Assembly (NCBI GenBank): GCA_034679345.1
Contig: JAXDAY010000004.1
Coordinates: 219,134 to 283,133 of the forward strand
Length of the DNA: 64,000 nucleotides
Direction: 5' to 3'
Source: JAXDAY01 sp034679345
GTDB lineage: Bacteria; Eisenbacteria; RBG-16-71-46; CAIMUX01; VGJL01
The notes beneath the pieces were generated by a model. It did not search any database. It saw only the letters and a program-made list of their open reading frames with translations, and was not told the DNA's origin. A program made the translations under genes and the position numbers. Of the stretch, positions 7,632 through 15,930 are shown piece by piece; within the stretch, counting starts at the first letter, position 1; the number at the start of each line of letters is the position of its first letter.

Positions 7632-9110
7632 ATGGAAGGGACCGAAGCCACGGCTGCCCGGTTCTCGCCTCTGAAGAGGATGCTCGGAGGCTATCAGGGG
7701 AATCGGATCCTCACCCTCTACGTCGCCGCGGTCGTCGGAGGGGGACTGGCTCTTCTCGTTTTCGCGGGCCGCTCGTCTCCTCCGGTATCCCTTGCTTTCT
7801 TCCTCTGGTTTCTCTTCAGCGTCGGAGCCGAGCTCCTCTGGCTGGAAACGCCCACCGGGGAGGGGACCGACTCGATGGCCTCCACGTTCAACGTGGCGGT
7901 CCTCTATCTCTTCGGAAACGGCCTGTCCCTCTGGATCATCGGACTATCGGTGCTCGTCGCCACGCGGTTGATCCAGAAGCGGGACTGGTTTCGCACGATC
8001 TTCGGGCTCGGCCAGATCGTGATCACCGCCTTCATTGTCGGCACCGGCTTCGAGCTGATCTCCGGCACGCAGCCGGGACTCGAGCAGTTCCGCTCGATGC
8101 GGGGAGTCGCCGGATTCGTCTTCGGCTGTATCGCCTACTTCTTCGTGAACACGTGTCTCGTCGCGGGCGCCGTCTCGATCCAGCGCGGCAGCCGCTTCTG
8201 GTCGACCTGGCGCACGAACTACGCCTACAAGAACGCGATTCTTTCGAGCGGCGCACTGTTCGCGCTGAGCCCTCTCTTGATCCTCTCGTACATGGCGATC
8301 GGTTACGCCGGAGTCATCCTCTTCTTCCTGCCGCTCGTGATCGTGAAGAACCAGAATCGCGAGTACATCGAGCTGCAGCGCACGACGCAGGCCCTCATCA
8401 GCTCCGAGCGGATGGCCGCCAAAGGGGAGATGGCCGCATCCGTCGCGCACGAGATGCGCAACTACCTCGCGATCCTCTCCGGCCGCACGGAGCTGATGCG
8501 CCGCAAGATCGACCGCATGGGACTGGAGGAGTTCAAGCGCGACGCGCAGACGATGTGGGAGCAGATCGAGCGCCTCTCGAAGCTCTCGAAGGGGCTGCTC
8601 GATTTCTCCCACCGCGAGCTTCGAGTGACCCATTTCGACCTGAATGCGCTGTGCCGGGAGATGGTCGAGTTCCTGCAACCGCAAAACGCGTTCGACTCGG
8701 TGACGATCGAGTTCGCCGGAAACGACTCGCTGGGACCCGTGGAAGGCGACGCCGGGCAGATCCACCAGGTGGTCCTGAACCTCTGCCGCAACGCCGCCGA
8801 CGCGCTCAAGGACGCGGGAGTCGTGGAGGGCCGGCTGCGGATCGAGACCTCGACGGAGGGGACCGGCTACGTCCGGGTCACGGTGGAGGACAACGGCCCC
8901 GGGGTTCCGCCGGGCATCCGCCAGCGGATCTTCGAGCCTGGATACACGACAAAGGAGTACGGCCACGGGTTCGGCCTGGCCACGACTTATCGGATTCTGG
9001 AGAACCACAAGGGGAGGATCTGGGTGGAGGATCGCCCGGGCGGGGGGGCGAGGTTCGTCTTCGCATGGCCCAGGGGGAAGTCCCCCGCGGCCGAGTCGAA
9101 GGCCGCCTAA
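7632..9110 (+). CDS. Membrane-bound sensor histidine kinase
   Basis: A protein of 492 residues. The N-terminal ~225 residues hold six to eight hydrophobic segments with short loops and no large periplasmic domain, so the signal is probably sensed in or at the membrane. The kinase core follows: H-box in SVAHEMRNYLA with the phospho-acceptor His at 273, N-box in VVLNLCRNAADAL, G1 in VEDNGPGVP, F-box in FEPGYTTKE and G2 in GHGFGLATTY. The start is ATG 7632; the frame is open for 60 codons upstream, but that region contains the pgeF promoter. No response regulator gene lies next to it, so it is an orphan kinase. Divergent from pgeF; the M23 peptidase gene follows after 118 bases with its own promoter. 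Confidence 0.92.
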   Translation: MEGTEATAARFSPLKRMLGGYQGNRILTLYVAAVVGGGLALLVFAGRSSPPVSLAFFLWFLFSVGAELLWLETPTGEGTDSMASTFNVAVLYLFGNGLSLWIIGLSVLVATRLIQKRDWFRTIFGLGQIVITAFIVGTGFELISGTQPGLEQFRSMRGVAGFVFGCIAYFFVNTCLVAGAVSIQRGSRFWSTWRTNYAYKNAILSSGALFALSPLLILSYMAIGYAGVILFFLPLVIVKNQNREYIELQRTTQALISSERMAAKGEMAASVAHEMRNYLAILSGRTELMRRKIDRMGLEEFKRDAQTMWEQIERLSKLSKGLLDFSHRELRVTHFDLNALCREMVEFLQPQNAFDSVTIEFAGNDSLGPVEGDAGQIHQVVLNLCRNAADALKDAGVVEGRLRIETSTEGTGYVRVTVEDNGPGVPPGIRQRIFEPGYTTKEYGHGFGLATTYRILENHKGRIWVEDRPGGGARFVFAWPRGKSPAAESKAA

Positions 9111-9133
9111 CCCGATCGGGCGCCGATTCTTGG

Positions 9134-9163
9134 TTGACAGGCTCGCGATGAGCCAGTTAGCCT
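9134..9163 (+). promoter_or_regulatory. Sigma70-like promoter for the M23 peptidase gene
   Basis: A perfect TTGACA (9134-9139), an 18-base spacer and TAGCCT (9158-9163). Transcription is expected near 9170, about 60 bases before the TTG start at 9229. Confidence 0.65.
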
Positions 9164-9228
9164 GCGCGAGTCCCCTTCGCGGGATTAGGCCTTCGCAGCA
9201 GAACGGCGGAGAGGGGGAGGGCAAGCGT

Positions 9229-10545
9229 TTGAAGATACCACGCCTGCGGCGTTCGGTCGGTTGGATCCTGGCGGGATGCGCCGGATTGCTTCTGCTCTGG
9301 GCCCTCAGAATCCACGGACCCCTGCCAAGCTCAGACCCCATAGCCCAGGCCGATTCCCTCCCCGGAGCGCTCGCGTCCTACACGGTCACCGACACGGTCC
9401 ATCGCGGGGATACCCTTGCCGGGTTGCTGCTGCGAAACAGAATGGCCCTCACCGAGATCGAGCGGGTGCTGCGCGAGATCCGGACTCATCAGTATTTCTC
9501 CCCGCGTTCGATTCTGCCGGGCCAGGTCATCGAGTTCACGCGCGATGACGCCGGTGAGCTGCGGAACCTCCGGATCCGCTGCTCCCCGGAGGAGATCTTC
9601 GTCTTCGAGATGAGCCCGGACAGCCTGAGCTCCTTCGCGCAAGCCGTGGAGTGCGATGTCCACGTCCGGAAGCTCGGCGGCTTGGTCCAGACGACGCTCG
9701 AGGAGGCCGTGATATCGGCTGGAGGGGAAAGGCGGCTCGCCTACAAGCTGGCCGATGTCCTCTCTTGCGAGATCGACTTCTTCACCGAGGTGCACAAGGG
9801 AGATCGATTCGGTTTCATCGTCGAGGAGCGATTCGTCGAAGGCGCGTTCACAGGGTACGGGGACATCCTCTACGGCTGGTACGATGGCAAGGAGGCCGAC
9901 GCCGCGGTCGCGTTCTTCCGGGGCGCGGATCCCAAGGGCGGTTACTATGACCTGGACGGCCGAAGCCTCAAGCGCGCCTTCCTGAAGAGCCCGCTCAACT
10001 ATCGTCGGATCAGCTCGAGCTTCTCCAAGGCCCGGTTCCACCCGATTCTCAAGAGGTATCGCCCGCACCACGGCGTGGACTACGCCGCGGCCACCGGGAC
10101 TCCGGTCGTCGCCCTCGGCGACGGAACGGTGGAGTACGCCGGCTGGAAGGGTGGATACGGCAAGTTCGTCAAGATCCGCCACGATCGGACCTACCAGACC
10201 TGCTATGGGCACCTGAGCCGGTTCGCCTCCGGGATCCGAGCCGGATCGAAGGTCAAGCAGGGCGAGAAGATCGGCTATGTCGGCAAGACCGGGCTCGCGA
10301 CGGGCCCTCACCTCCACTTCGAGGTGATCGAGGGCGGTCGATCGATCAATCCCCTGGCCATGAAGACGGTCCCCTCGGAACCGATCCCCGCCTCGAAGCT
10401 TTCGGAGTACCGGGAACTGGTCGGCAGCCTCCGGTGGGCGGAGTCGCAGATGGTCGCAGGTTCGCTACTCCTGGAGGAGGAATGGCGCGGACTGCTCGCG
10501 CAGAACCTGGCTGCGGCAACCAGCGAGTCTCCCGCCGCTCGTTGA
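9229..10545 (+). CDS. M23 family peptidoglycan endopeptidase with LysM-like domain
   Basis: A lysostaphin-type zinc endopeptidase, probably cutting peptidoglycan cross-links in the periplasm (MepM/NlpD group). A single N-terminal membrane anchor (about residues 12-26) is followed by a LysM/OapA-like segment with DTVHRGDTLAGLLLRNRM, then a beta-rich middle domain. The catalytic domain has H281 and D285 in HHGVDYAA and H361/H363 in GPHLHFEV, so the zinc set is complete. The start is taken as TTG 9229, after a purine-rich Shine-Dalgarno at 9211-9221; this gives 438 residues. In-frame ATG 9148 would place the protein start inside the promoter. The TGA stop (10543-10545) is also part of the -35 box of the next promoter. 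Confidence 0.9.
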   Translation: MKIPRLRRSVGWILAGCAGLLLLWALRIHGPLPSSDPIAQADSLPGALASYTVTDTVHRGDTLAGLLLRNRMALTEIERVLREIRTHQYFSPRSILPGQVIEFTRDDAGELRNLRIRCSPEEIFVFEMSPDSLSSFAQAVECDVHVRKLGGLVQTTLEEAVISAGGERRLAYKLADVLSCEIDFFTEVHKGDRFGFIVEERFVEGAFTGYGDILYGWYDGKEADAAVAFFRGADPKGGYYDLDGRSLKRAFLKSPLNYRRISSSFSKARFHPILKRYRPHHGVDYAAATGTPVVALGDGTVEYAGWKGGYGKFVKIRHDRTYQTCYGHLSRFASGIRAGSKVKQGEKIGYVGKTGLATGPHLHFEVIEGGRSINPLAMKTVPSEPIPASKLSEYRELVGSLRWAESQMVAGSLLLEEEWRGLLAQNLAAATSESPAAR

Positions 10546-10571
10546 CACCTCTTCGAATCGAATGTTAGCGT
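10542..10571 (+). promoter_or_regulatory. Sigma70-like promoter overlapping the M23 peptidase stop codon
   Basis: TTGACA (10542-10547), an 18-base spacer and TAGCGT (10566-10571). The TGA within the -35 is the stop codon of the peptidase gene. It drives the polyprenyl synthase gene with a leader of about 70 bases. Confidence 0.65.
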
Positions 10572-10648
10572 TGCCGGATGGCGCATAGAAGGCGCGCCAT
10601 TCCGGGTGGCGGCCGACGGTCCAAGCATCGACGGGAAAGGGGAGAGGC

Positions 10649-11671
10649 GTGTCGAGCTCCAATCTGGAGACCTATCTGAGGTCTTTCCAGGCTGATACCA
10701 AGCTTCACTCCTTTCAGGAGCCGATTCGGGACGACCTCGAGCGGATGCACGTCCGTTTGCGGGGATTCTTCGATTCCCGCATCCCGCTCATCGAGGAGGT
10801 CGGCGAGCATCTCCTGGCGATGTCTGGGAAGCGCTTCCGGCCGGCTCTCACGCTCCTGATCGCGCGGCTCGACGGCGAGCCGCAGCGCGATCCGACCCTC
10901 GCTGCCGCGGCGATCGAGCTGATCCACACGGCCACCCTGGTGCACGACGACACGATCGACAAGAGCGCGCTGCGCCGCGGACTGCCCACGATCAACGCCC
11001 TCTATAACGACCTCGTGGCGACGATCCTGGGCGACTACATCTACACCAAGGTGCTCGTCGATCTGCAGGCGCTGGGGGAGGATGCCATCGTCCGCATCTT
11101 GACGCGGGTGACCTACGAAATGTCGGTCGGCGAGATGTTGCAGATCCAGCAGAAGCGGAACGTCGATCTCGCCGAGGAGGACTACCTGGAGCTCGTGGAT
11201 GCGAAGACCGCCTCTCTGATGGTGGCCTCCTGCGAGGTCGGAGCGCAAACCGCGGGTTTCGACACGGAGCGCGTCGAGACCCTCCGGGCGTTCGGGCTCG
11301 AGCTCGGCCGAGCCTACCAGATCACCGATGACGTCTTCGACTACATCGGCGACGCGGCGCAGCTCGGGAAGTTCGGCCATTCCGATCTGGCGGAGGGGAA
11401 GGTGACCCTGCCTCTGGTTCGCGCGATCCGGCGCGCCACGCAGGCGGAGAAGGCGCGGGTCACCGAGATCCTCGCCGCCCCCTCGATCACGCAGGAGGAC
11501 TGGGTCTTCGTCCTGGAGCTGTTGCACTCTCGCGGCGCGCTGGAGGAGTGTCGCCAGACCGCCCTCGCCGCGGCCCAACGGGCGATCGAGCGTCTCGAAC
11601 CGCTCCGGCCCTCGGCCTACCTGGCCGGACTCCGCCAGGCGGTCGACTACGCGGTGACGCGGATCCATTGA
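10649..11671 (+). CDS. Long-chain trans-polyprenyl diphosphate synthase
   Basis: A 340-residue enzyme of the IspB/HepT group that condenses isopentenyl diphosphate with an allylic primer to make the side chain of a respiratory quinone. The first aspartate-rich motif is in LVHDDTIDKSALRRG and the second in QITDDVFDYIG. GKRFRPALTLL binds the homoallylic substrate. The spacing DDXXD with two residues between aspartates and small residues before it is usual for long-chain enzymes. The final chain length is inferred, not shown. The start is GTG 10649 after GGGGAGAGG. The gene is distinct from the shorter-chain synthase at 22.8 kb. Its TGA overlaps the TTG start of rsfS. Confidence 0.93.
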   Translation: MSSSNLETYLRSFQADTKLHSFQEPIRDDLERMHVRLRGFFDSRIPLIEEVGEHLLAMSGKRFRPALTLLIARLDGEPQRDPTLAAAAIELIHTATLVHDDTIDKSALRRGLPTINALYNDLVATILGDYIYTKVLVDLQALGEDAIVRILTRVTYEMSVGEMLQIQQKRNVDLAEEDYLELVDAKTASLMVASCEVGAQTAGFDTERVETLRAFGLELGRAYQITDDVFDYIGDAAQLGKFGHSDLAEGKVTLPLVRAIRRATQAEKARVTEILAAPSITQEDWVFVLELLHSRGALEECRQTALAAAQRAIERLEPLRPSAYLAGLRQAVDYAVTRIH

Positions 11672-12066
11672 GCGCGCGCGTCGCTTCCCGGCCCAAGAGC
11701 CCGAAGACCCTGGCGCGAAAGATCTCGCGCCTGGCTCTGGAGAAGAAGGCCGAGGACATCGTCATCCTGGATCTGACCGGGCTCTCCGCGGCCTGCGATT
11801 GCTTCGTGATCTGTTCCGGCGCTTCGGAGCCTCAGGTCGGCGCGATTGCCGAGCAGATCGTCGGCAAGCTCAAGGAGCAGGGGATCGCCCCGTGGCACGT
11901 GGAGGGGCGGGCCGTCCGGCGATGGATCCTGATCGACTATGTGGACGTCGTCGTCCATGTCTTCCATCATGAGACCCGCGAGTACTACACGCTGGAGCGG
12001 CTTTGGGCCGATGCCAAAGTCACGAAGGTTCGGGAACCTGCGAGAACTCGGAGGCGGGAGGCGTGA
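11668..12066 (+). CDS. rsfS: Ribosomal silencing factor RsfS
   Basis: RsfS (RsfA/YbeB) binds ribosomal protein uL14 and blocks joining of the subunits under starvation. The 132-residue protein has the family segments DIVILDLTGLSAACDCFVIC and ASEPQVGAIAEQI, and WHVEGRAVRRWILIDYVDVV followed by VHVFHHETREYYTLERLW near the end. The only start compatible with the family N-terminus is TTG 11668, which overlaps the polyprenyl synthase stop (TTGA). A further upstream part of the same frame has no start codon. The C-terminal tail is basic. The stop overlaps the GTG of the PfkB kinase gene, so the chain of coupled genes continues. Confidence 0.95.
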   Translation: MSARVASRPKSPKTLARKISRLALEKKAEDIVILDLTGLSAACDCFVICSGASEPQVGAIAEQIVGKLKEQGIAPWHVEGRAVRRWILIDYVDVVVHVFHHETREYYTLERLWADAKVTKVREPARTRRREA

Positions 12067-12977
12067 AGGGGATCCTGGTTGTCGGTTCGATCGCGCTCGA
12101 CACGATCCACACGCCGTCCGGGAGCCGGGTGGACGCCCTGGGAGGCTCGGCGAGCTACTTCTCCCTCGCGGCGGGTCTCTACGGACCGGTTCGCGTGGTC
12201 GCCGTCGTGGGGGAGGATTTCAGCGCCGAACACCGCGAGATGCTCGCCAAGCGGGGCGCCGATCTCGAGGGGCTCACGATCTCCCAAGGAAGAACCTTCC
12301 GCTGGGAAGGGATCTACGGCGCCGACATGAACGATCGTCGGACCATCCGCACGGAGCTGAACGTCTTCGACTCGTTCCATCCCGTCCTACCTGAGCGGTA
12401 CCGGGAGTCGGGCGTCGTTTTTCTCGCGAACATCGACCCGCTCTTGCAGGAGGAAGTGCTCGATCAGCTGGCTCATCCCTGGTTGGTCGCCCTCGACACG
12501 ATGAACTACTGGATCGAGCATCGACGGCCCGAACTGCTGAGGGTCTTGCGTCGGGCCAACGTCTTGCTGTTGAACGACGCCGAGGCCCGCGAGCTCACCG
12601 GATCGGAGAACATCCTGAAAGCCGCCGAGGGGATCCGGATGATGGGGCCCTCCGTGGTCGTCGTGAAGCGCGGGGAGTACGGCGCCCTTGCCCGGACGGA
12701 GCGGGGTTGGTACTGGGTGCCCGCGTTCCCTGTGGAGGCGGTCAAGGACCCCACCGGGGCGGGAGATACCTTCGCCGGAGGGATGCTGGGACGGATGAGC
12801 CGCGCGGAGGCCCTGGACGAGCGAAGCGTTCGCTGGGGGATGACCCACGGAACCGCCGTCGCATCCTTTGCTGTCGAGGAGTTCGGCGTCGACGGGATCA
12901 TGTCGGCGGAGCTCGGATCGGTGCGAGACCGGATCCGCATGCTGAGCGAGATGACCCGCATTGACGGAGAGGCTTGA
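12063..12977 (+). CDS. PfkB-family carbohydrate or nucleoside kinase
   Basis: A ribokinase-fold kinase of 304 residues. The N-terminal signature is in VDALGGSASYFSLAAG, with the substrate-binding GG pair, and the C-terminal PfkB signature is DPTGAGDTFAGG with catalytic Asp at about residue 235. NDAEARELTG is also characteristic. The substrate cannot be assigned from sequence; the family includes adenosine, ribose, fructose and inosine kinases. The start is GTG 12063 with GGAGG at 12050-12054 (8-base spacing), overlapping the rsfS stop (GTGA). It lies between rsfS and a conserved small gene in front of purM, so a link to nucleoside salvage is possible but inferred. Confidence 0.9.
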   Translation: MKGILVVGSIALDTIHTPSGSRVDALGGSASYFSLAAGLYGPVRVVAVVGEDFSAEHREMLAKRGADLEGLTISQGRTFRWEGIYGADMNDRRTIRTELNVFDSFHPVLPERYRESGVVFLANIDPLLQEEVLDQLAHPWLVALDTMNYWIEHRRPELLRVLRRANVLLLNDAEARELTGSENILKAAEGIRMMGPSVVVVKRGEYGALARTERGWYWVPAFPVEAVKDPTGAGDTFAGGMLGRMSRAEALDERSVRWGMTHGTAVASFAVEEFGVDGIMSAELGSVRDRIRMLSEMTRIDGEA

Positions 12978-12978
12978 G

Positions 12979-13458
12979 ATGGAGATCACGGGGCATGGGC
13001 GCTCCAGCCGGACCGACGGCGCCGTCAAGATCGTCGCCGTCAATCTTCGCCGGGAGGGCGAGAAGATCTCGGCCAGCGCTCACCTGGAGCGAAACGATCG
13101 TTCGGGGCAGGGGACGGCGAGCGCGCTTGCCACGAGGGGAAACCACCTACGCGTCGCTGCGGAGGCTACCCTCCAGGCGGCGGCGGAGCTGGATGTCGAG
13201 GTCGGCCGCATGCACCTCGGCGCCGTGAAGAGCGCGGTCCTCGACGGGATCCGCGTTGTGCTGGTGCGCCTGACGCACCTCGACCGCGGTGTCGAGCGCG
13301 ATCTGATCGGCTGCGCTTCCATGAAGACGGGAGCCTGGGACGCCGCGGCCGCCGCGGTCCTCGACGCGGTCGGGAGGTTGCCGGCCCGCGCGCAACCTCA
13401 CGGTGCGATGCCCCCGGAGGAGGAGGTCGAGTACGAGATCGGGGAGGACGAGGCATGA
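12979..13458 (+). CDS. Conserved hypothetical protein with an alpha/beta regulatory-like domain
   Basis: A 159-residue protein with no named family that I can assign. The core is a repeated strand-helix pattern: an ASAHLERNDRSGQGTA-type strand, a helix around LRVAAEATLQAAAELD, a strand with VLVRLTHLDRG, and IGCASMKTGAWDAAAAAVLD. This layout resembles the C-terminal allosteric (LeuA dimer-like) domain of 2-isopropylmalate synthase; that is only a resemblance. The last 25 residues are acidic. The start is ATG 12979, one base after the kinase stop and preceded by GGAGAGG. The stop overlaps purM (ATGA), so expression is tied to purine synthesis. A regulatory or metabolite-binding role is a guess. 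Confidence 0.7.
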   Translation: MEITGHGRSSRTDGAVKIVAVNLRREGEKISASAHLERNDRSGQGTASALATRGNHLRVAAEATLQAAAELDVEVGRMHLGAVKSAVLDGIRVVLVRLTHLDRGVERDLIGCASMKTGAWDAAAAAVLDAVGRLPARAQPHGAMPPEEEVEYEIGEDEA

Positions 13459-14501
13459 GCGAGCCGAGGCCGGTCGCCCCGCGCTATGAGCAGGCGGGCG
13501 TCTCCCTCAAGAGCGGGCGCGAATCGGTCCGCCGCATCAAGGAGCGGGTCCGGTCGACCTTCGGCCCTCGAGTCGAGAGCCAGATCGGCTCCTTCGCCGG
13601 CTTCTTCTCCTATCCCACGCCCGGCTCCGAGCGCCTGCTCGTCAGCAGCATGGACGGCGTCGGGACAAAGCTCCGCCTGGCGGCTCAGGCGGGTCGATGG
13701 GAAGGGGTCGGCTACGACCTCGTTTCCCATTGCGTCAACGACATCCTCGTGCACGGCGCGCGACCAATCTTCTTCCTCGACTACATCGGGGCCGGAAAGC
13801 TCGACCCGGATGTCGTGGAGACGGTGATCGCCGGGCTCGTGGAGGCGTGCAACGAGGCGGGGTGCGCGCTGATCGGCGGCGAGACGGCGGAGATGCCCGG
13901 CATGTACTCTCCGGGCGAGCTGGACCTGGTCGGCTGCATCGTCGGGGAGGTCGAGCGCGCTAGACTCGTGAACGGCCGAGCCGCGAGTGCCGGGGATCGC
14001 TTGATCGGGCTCGCCTCCCAGGGACTCCACACGAATGGCTACTCCCTCGCCCGGCGGGTCGTCCTGGAAGAGGGAAGCCTCTCGCCGGGCGATCCGATCC
14101 CAGGGCTGGGGAAGAGCGTCGCCGACGCTCTCCTGAGCCGGCACCATATGTACCTGCCGGCCGTGGGCCCGCTCATCGAGAGGCTGCCGGTGCACGGCAT
14201 GGCCCACATCACCGGCGGCGGGATTCCGGAGAATCTCCCCAGGGCGCTGCGTGACGGGATCCGTGCCCGGGTTCGCAGGTCGGCCTGGACGATCCCCCCT
14301 CTTTTCCTGGCGATCGAGAGAATGGGCGGAATCGGTCGCGAGGAGATGTTCGAAGTCTTCAACATGGGGATCGGTTTCATCCTGGTCGTCCCGGCGGGCA
14401 GCGAGGAAGAGTGGCTGGCTGCGCTGAGGGAGACCGGGGAGCCTGCCGTCCCGCTGGGGGGGGTCGAGGAAGGGGAACGCGGCGTCGTCTGGGATGACTG
14501 A
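13455..14501 (+). CDS. purM: Phosphoribosylformylglycinamidine cyclo-ligase (AIR synthetase)
   Basis: PurM closes the imidazole ring in step 5 of purine synthesis, using ATP. The 348-residue protein shows the family landmarks: YEQAGVSLKSG at the N-terminus, SSMDGVGTKLRLA, VNDILVHGARPIFFLDY, LIGGETAEMPGMY, and ASQGLHTNGYSLAR; HITGGGIPENLPR lies near the C-terminus. Length and order of segments are normal. ATG overlaps the stop of the small gene before it (ATGA). No other purine gene is in the window. The next gene (DAHP synthase) starts 27 bases downstream with no promoter seen, so it is probably on the same transcript. Confidence 0.97.
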   Translation: MSEPRPVAPRYEQAGVSLKSGRESVRRIKERVRSTFGPRVESQIGSFAGFFSYPTPGSERLLVSSMDGVGTKLRLAAQAGRWEGVGYDLVSHCVNDILVHGARPIFFLDYIGAGKLDPDVVETVIAGLVEACNEAGCALIGGETAEMPGMYSPGELDLVGCIVGEVERARLVNGRAASAGDRLIGLASQGLHTNGYSLARRVVLEEGSLSPGDPIPGLGKSVADALLSRHHMYLPAVGPLIERLPVHGMAHITGGGIPENLPRALRDGIRARVRRSAWTIPPLFLAIERMGGIGREEMFEVFNMGIGFILVVPAGSEEEWLAALRETGEPAVPLGGVEEGERGVVWDD

Positions 14502-14528
14502 CGCCCCTCCCGTCTCCGATTCGACTCG

Positions 14529-15587
14529 ATGAAGATCATTCTCAGAGACGGAATCGACTCGGCTGCGATCCATCATATCGAGCAGTGGCTCGTCACGCAC
14601 GGCTGCGTCGTTCACCGTCTCGAGCAGGATGGACGCCAGACCCTCTGTTCGATCGCAGAAGGGCTCGAGATCGATCTGGATCAAGTCCGCGCACTGCCCG
14701 GCGTCGACGCCGTCGCGCGAATCCCCCACTCATTCAAGCTCGCCAGCCGGGCCTTCCGTCCCGCGGACACGGTGATCGACGTCGGCGGGATCGCCATCGG
14801 AGGGCCCGAGATCGTCATGATGGCTGGGCCGTGCGCCGTCGAAGGCGAGGAGCAGGTGCGCACCGTGGCGCGCGCGGTGCGAGCCGCGGGGGCGCGCGTG
14901 CTGCGGGGCGGGGCCTTCAAACCGCGGACTTCTCCGTACGCGTTTCAGGGACTCGGCGTCACGGGTCTCAGGATCCTGCGCGCGGCGGCTGATGAGAGCG
15001 GGATGGCCGTCGTGAGCGAGATCATGGACGTGAGCCAGCTCGAGGTGATGCTCGACTATGTCGACATCCTGCAGGTCGGCGCCCGCAACGTCCAGAACTT
15101 CACGCTCCTGCAGGCTCTCGGCCAGGTCGATCGGCCCGTCCTCCTCAAACGCGGCATGTCCTCGACGATGGATGAGTGGCTGATGGCGGCGGAGTACATC
15201 ATGTCGGGCGGGAATCGGAAGGTGATCGTCTGCGAGCGGGGGATTCGGGCCTTTGGCGGATCGTACACGCGCAACACCCTCGATCTCTCCGCCATCCCGG
15301 TCGTGAAGCAGCTCTCCCACCTGCCGATCGTGATCGATCCGAGCCATGCCGTGGGAGTCCGCGACAAGGTGCTTCCGCTCGCACGCGCCGCCGTGGCGGC
15401 GGGCTGCGACGGGCTGCTCATCGAGGTCCATCCGAGACCCGAGGAGGCACTCTGCGACGGCCCGCAGAGCCTTCGAATCGACGATTTCGCCGCGCTGGCC
15501 GAGCAGGTCCGGCGGATCGCGGAGGCGATCGGACGTCCAATCGCGCCGCCGGGACCCGCGCCGGGACCCCGGGGGCCCCGGGGTTGA
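14529..15587 (+). CDS. aroF: 3-deoxy-7-phosphoheptulonate synthase (DAHP synthase)
   Basis: The first enzyme of the shikimate pathway, joining PEP and erythrose-4-phosphate. This is the type I-beta form, with an N-terminal ferredoxin-like regulatory domain (about residues 1-70, starting MKIILRDGID) fused to the KDPG-like barrel, as in Thermotoga. Barrel landmarks are VMMAGPCAVEGEEQV, LRGGAFKPRTSPYAFQGLG, LLKRGMSS, CERGIRAFG, IDPSHAVG and LIEVHPRPEEALCDGPQS. It has 352 residues. The regulatory domain predicts feedback by an aromatic amino acid. The TGA stop (15585-15587) lies inside the -35 box of the tRNA-Val promoter. It is not part of the trp cluster at 26-32 kb. Confidence 0.95.
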   Translation: MKIILRDGIDSAAIHHIEQWLVTHGCVVHRLEQDGRQTLCSIAEGLEIDLDQVRALPGVDAVARIPHSFKLASRAFRPADTVIDVGGIAIGGPEIVMMAGPCAVEGEEQVRTVARAVRAAGARVLRGGAFKPRTSPYAFQGLGVTGLRILRAAADESGMAVVSEIMDVSQLEVMLDYVDILQVGARNVQNFTLLQALGQVDRPVLLKRGMSSTMDEWLMAAEYIMSGGNRKVIVCERGIRAFGGSYTRNTLDLSAIPVVKQLSHLPIVIDPSHAVGVRDKVLPLARAAVAAGCDGLLIEVHPRPEEALCDGPQSLRIDDFAALAEQVRRIAEAIGRPIAPPGPAPGPRGPRG

Positions 15588-15613
15588 CAGGGGGAAGGGA
15601 CCATGGATAGACT
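15584..15613 (+). promoter_or_regulatory. Promoter for tRNA-Val overlapping the aroF stop codon
   Basis: TTGACA (15584-15589), an 18-base spacer and TAGACT (15608-15613). Transcription is expected near 15620, about 14 bases before the mature tRNA. It is also the nearest recognisable promoter for infC. Confidence 0.75.
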
Positions 15614-15633
15614 CGGATGACTTGAGTGGGTGT

Positions 15634-15710
15634 GGGCGACTAGCTCAGGTGGTTAGAGTGCTTGCTTGACATGCAAGAGGTCAGTGGTTCAAGTCCACTG
15701 TCGCCCACCA
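15634..15710 (+). tRNA. tRNA-Val (GAC anticodon)
   Basis: A complete 77-base cloverleaf with the 3' CCA encoded. The acceptor arm is GGGCGAC/GTCGCCC, the anticodon stem CTTGC/GCAAG encloses the loop TTGACAT (anticodon GAC), and the T arm has GGTTCAAGTCC. The CCA is present here but absent from the tRNA-Arg at 32.1 kb. Confidence 0.97.
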
Positions 15711-15847
15711 TTTGGGCGCGGACGGCGAGTGCCGTTCGCCGGTGTCCGGTCAGCGACGCAAGAAGAAGCCTGCTTCTCACCCGCCGGCTCCGTAGCCAGG
15801 CCGGGTTCGGTCGCGAGGGGACTGCGTGTCCCCGTCCGTCCGAGTCA

Positions 15848-15880
15848 GGGAGGCGGCTTCGGCCGCCTCCCCTCTTTTTT
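15848..15880 (+). terminator. Intrinsic terminator or attenuator in the infC leader
   Basis: GGGAGGCGGC (15848-15857), loop TTCG and GCCGCCTCCC (15862-15871) form a perfect 10-bp stem, followed by CTC and six Ts (15875-15880). It lies after tRNA-Val and 47 bases before the infC start. It either ends the tRNA transcript or works as an attenuator for infC-rpmI-rplT, as L20-controlled leaders do in some bacteria. Confidence 0.85.
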
Positions 15881-15910
15881 GGCGGCGTCGTAGACCGGAA
15901 GGCGTCAGAA

Positions 15911-15930
15911 GGCGGGGGTAACTGAAGATC
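15911..15930 (+). promoter_or_regulatory. infC ribosome binding site with ATC start codon
   Basis: GGCGGGGG (15911-15918) is followed after 9 bases by ATC 15928-15930, in frame with infC and just downstream of an in-frame TAA. The first conventional start, GTG 15940, has no Shine-Dalgarno. Non-canonical AUU/AUC starts are a known feature of infC and allow IF-3 to repress its own translation. Confidence 0.7.
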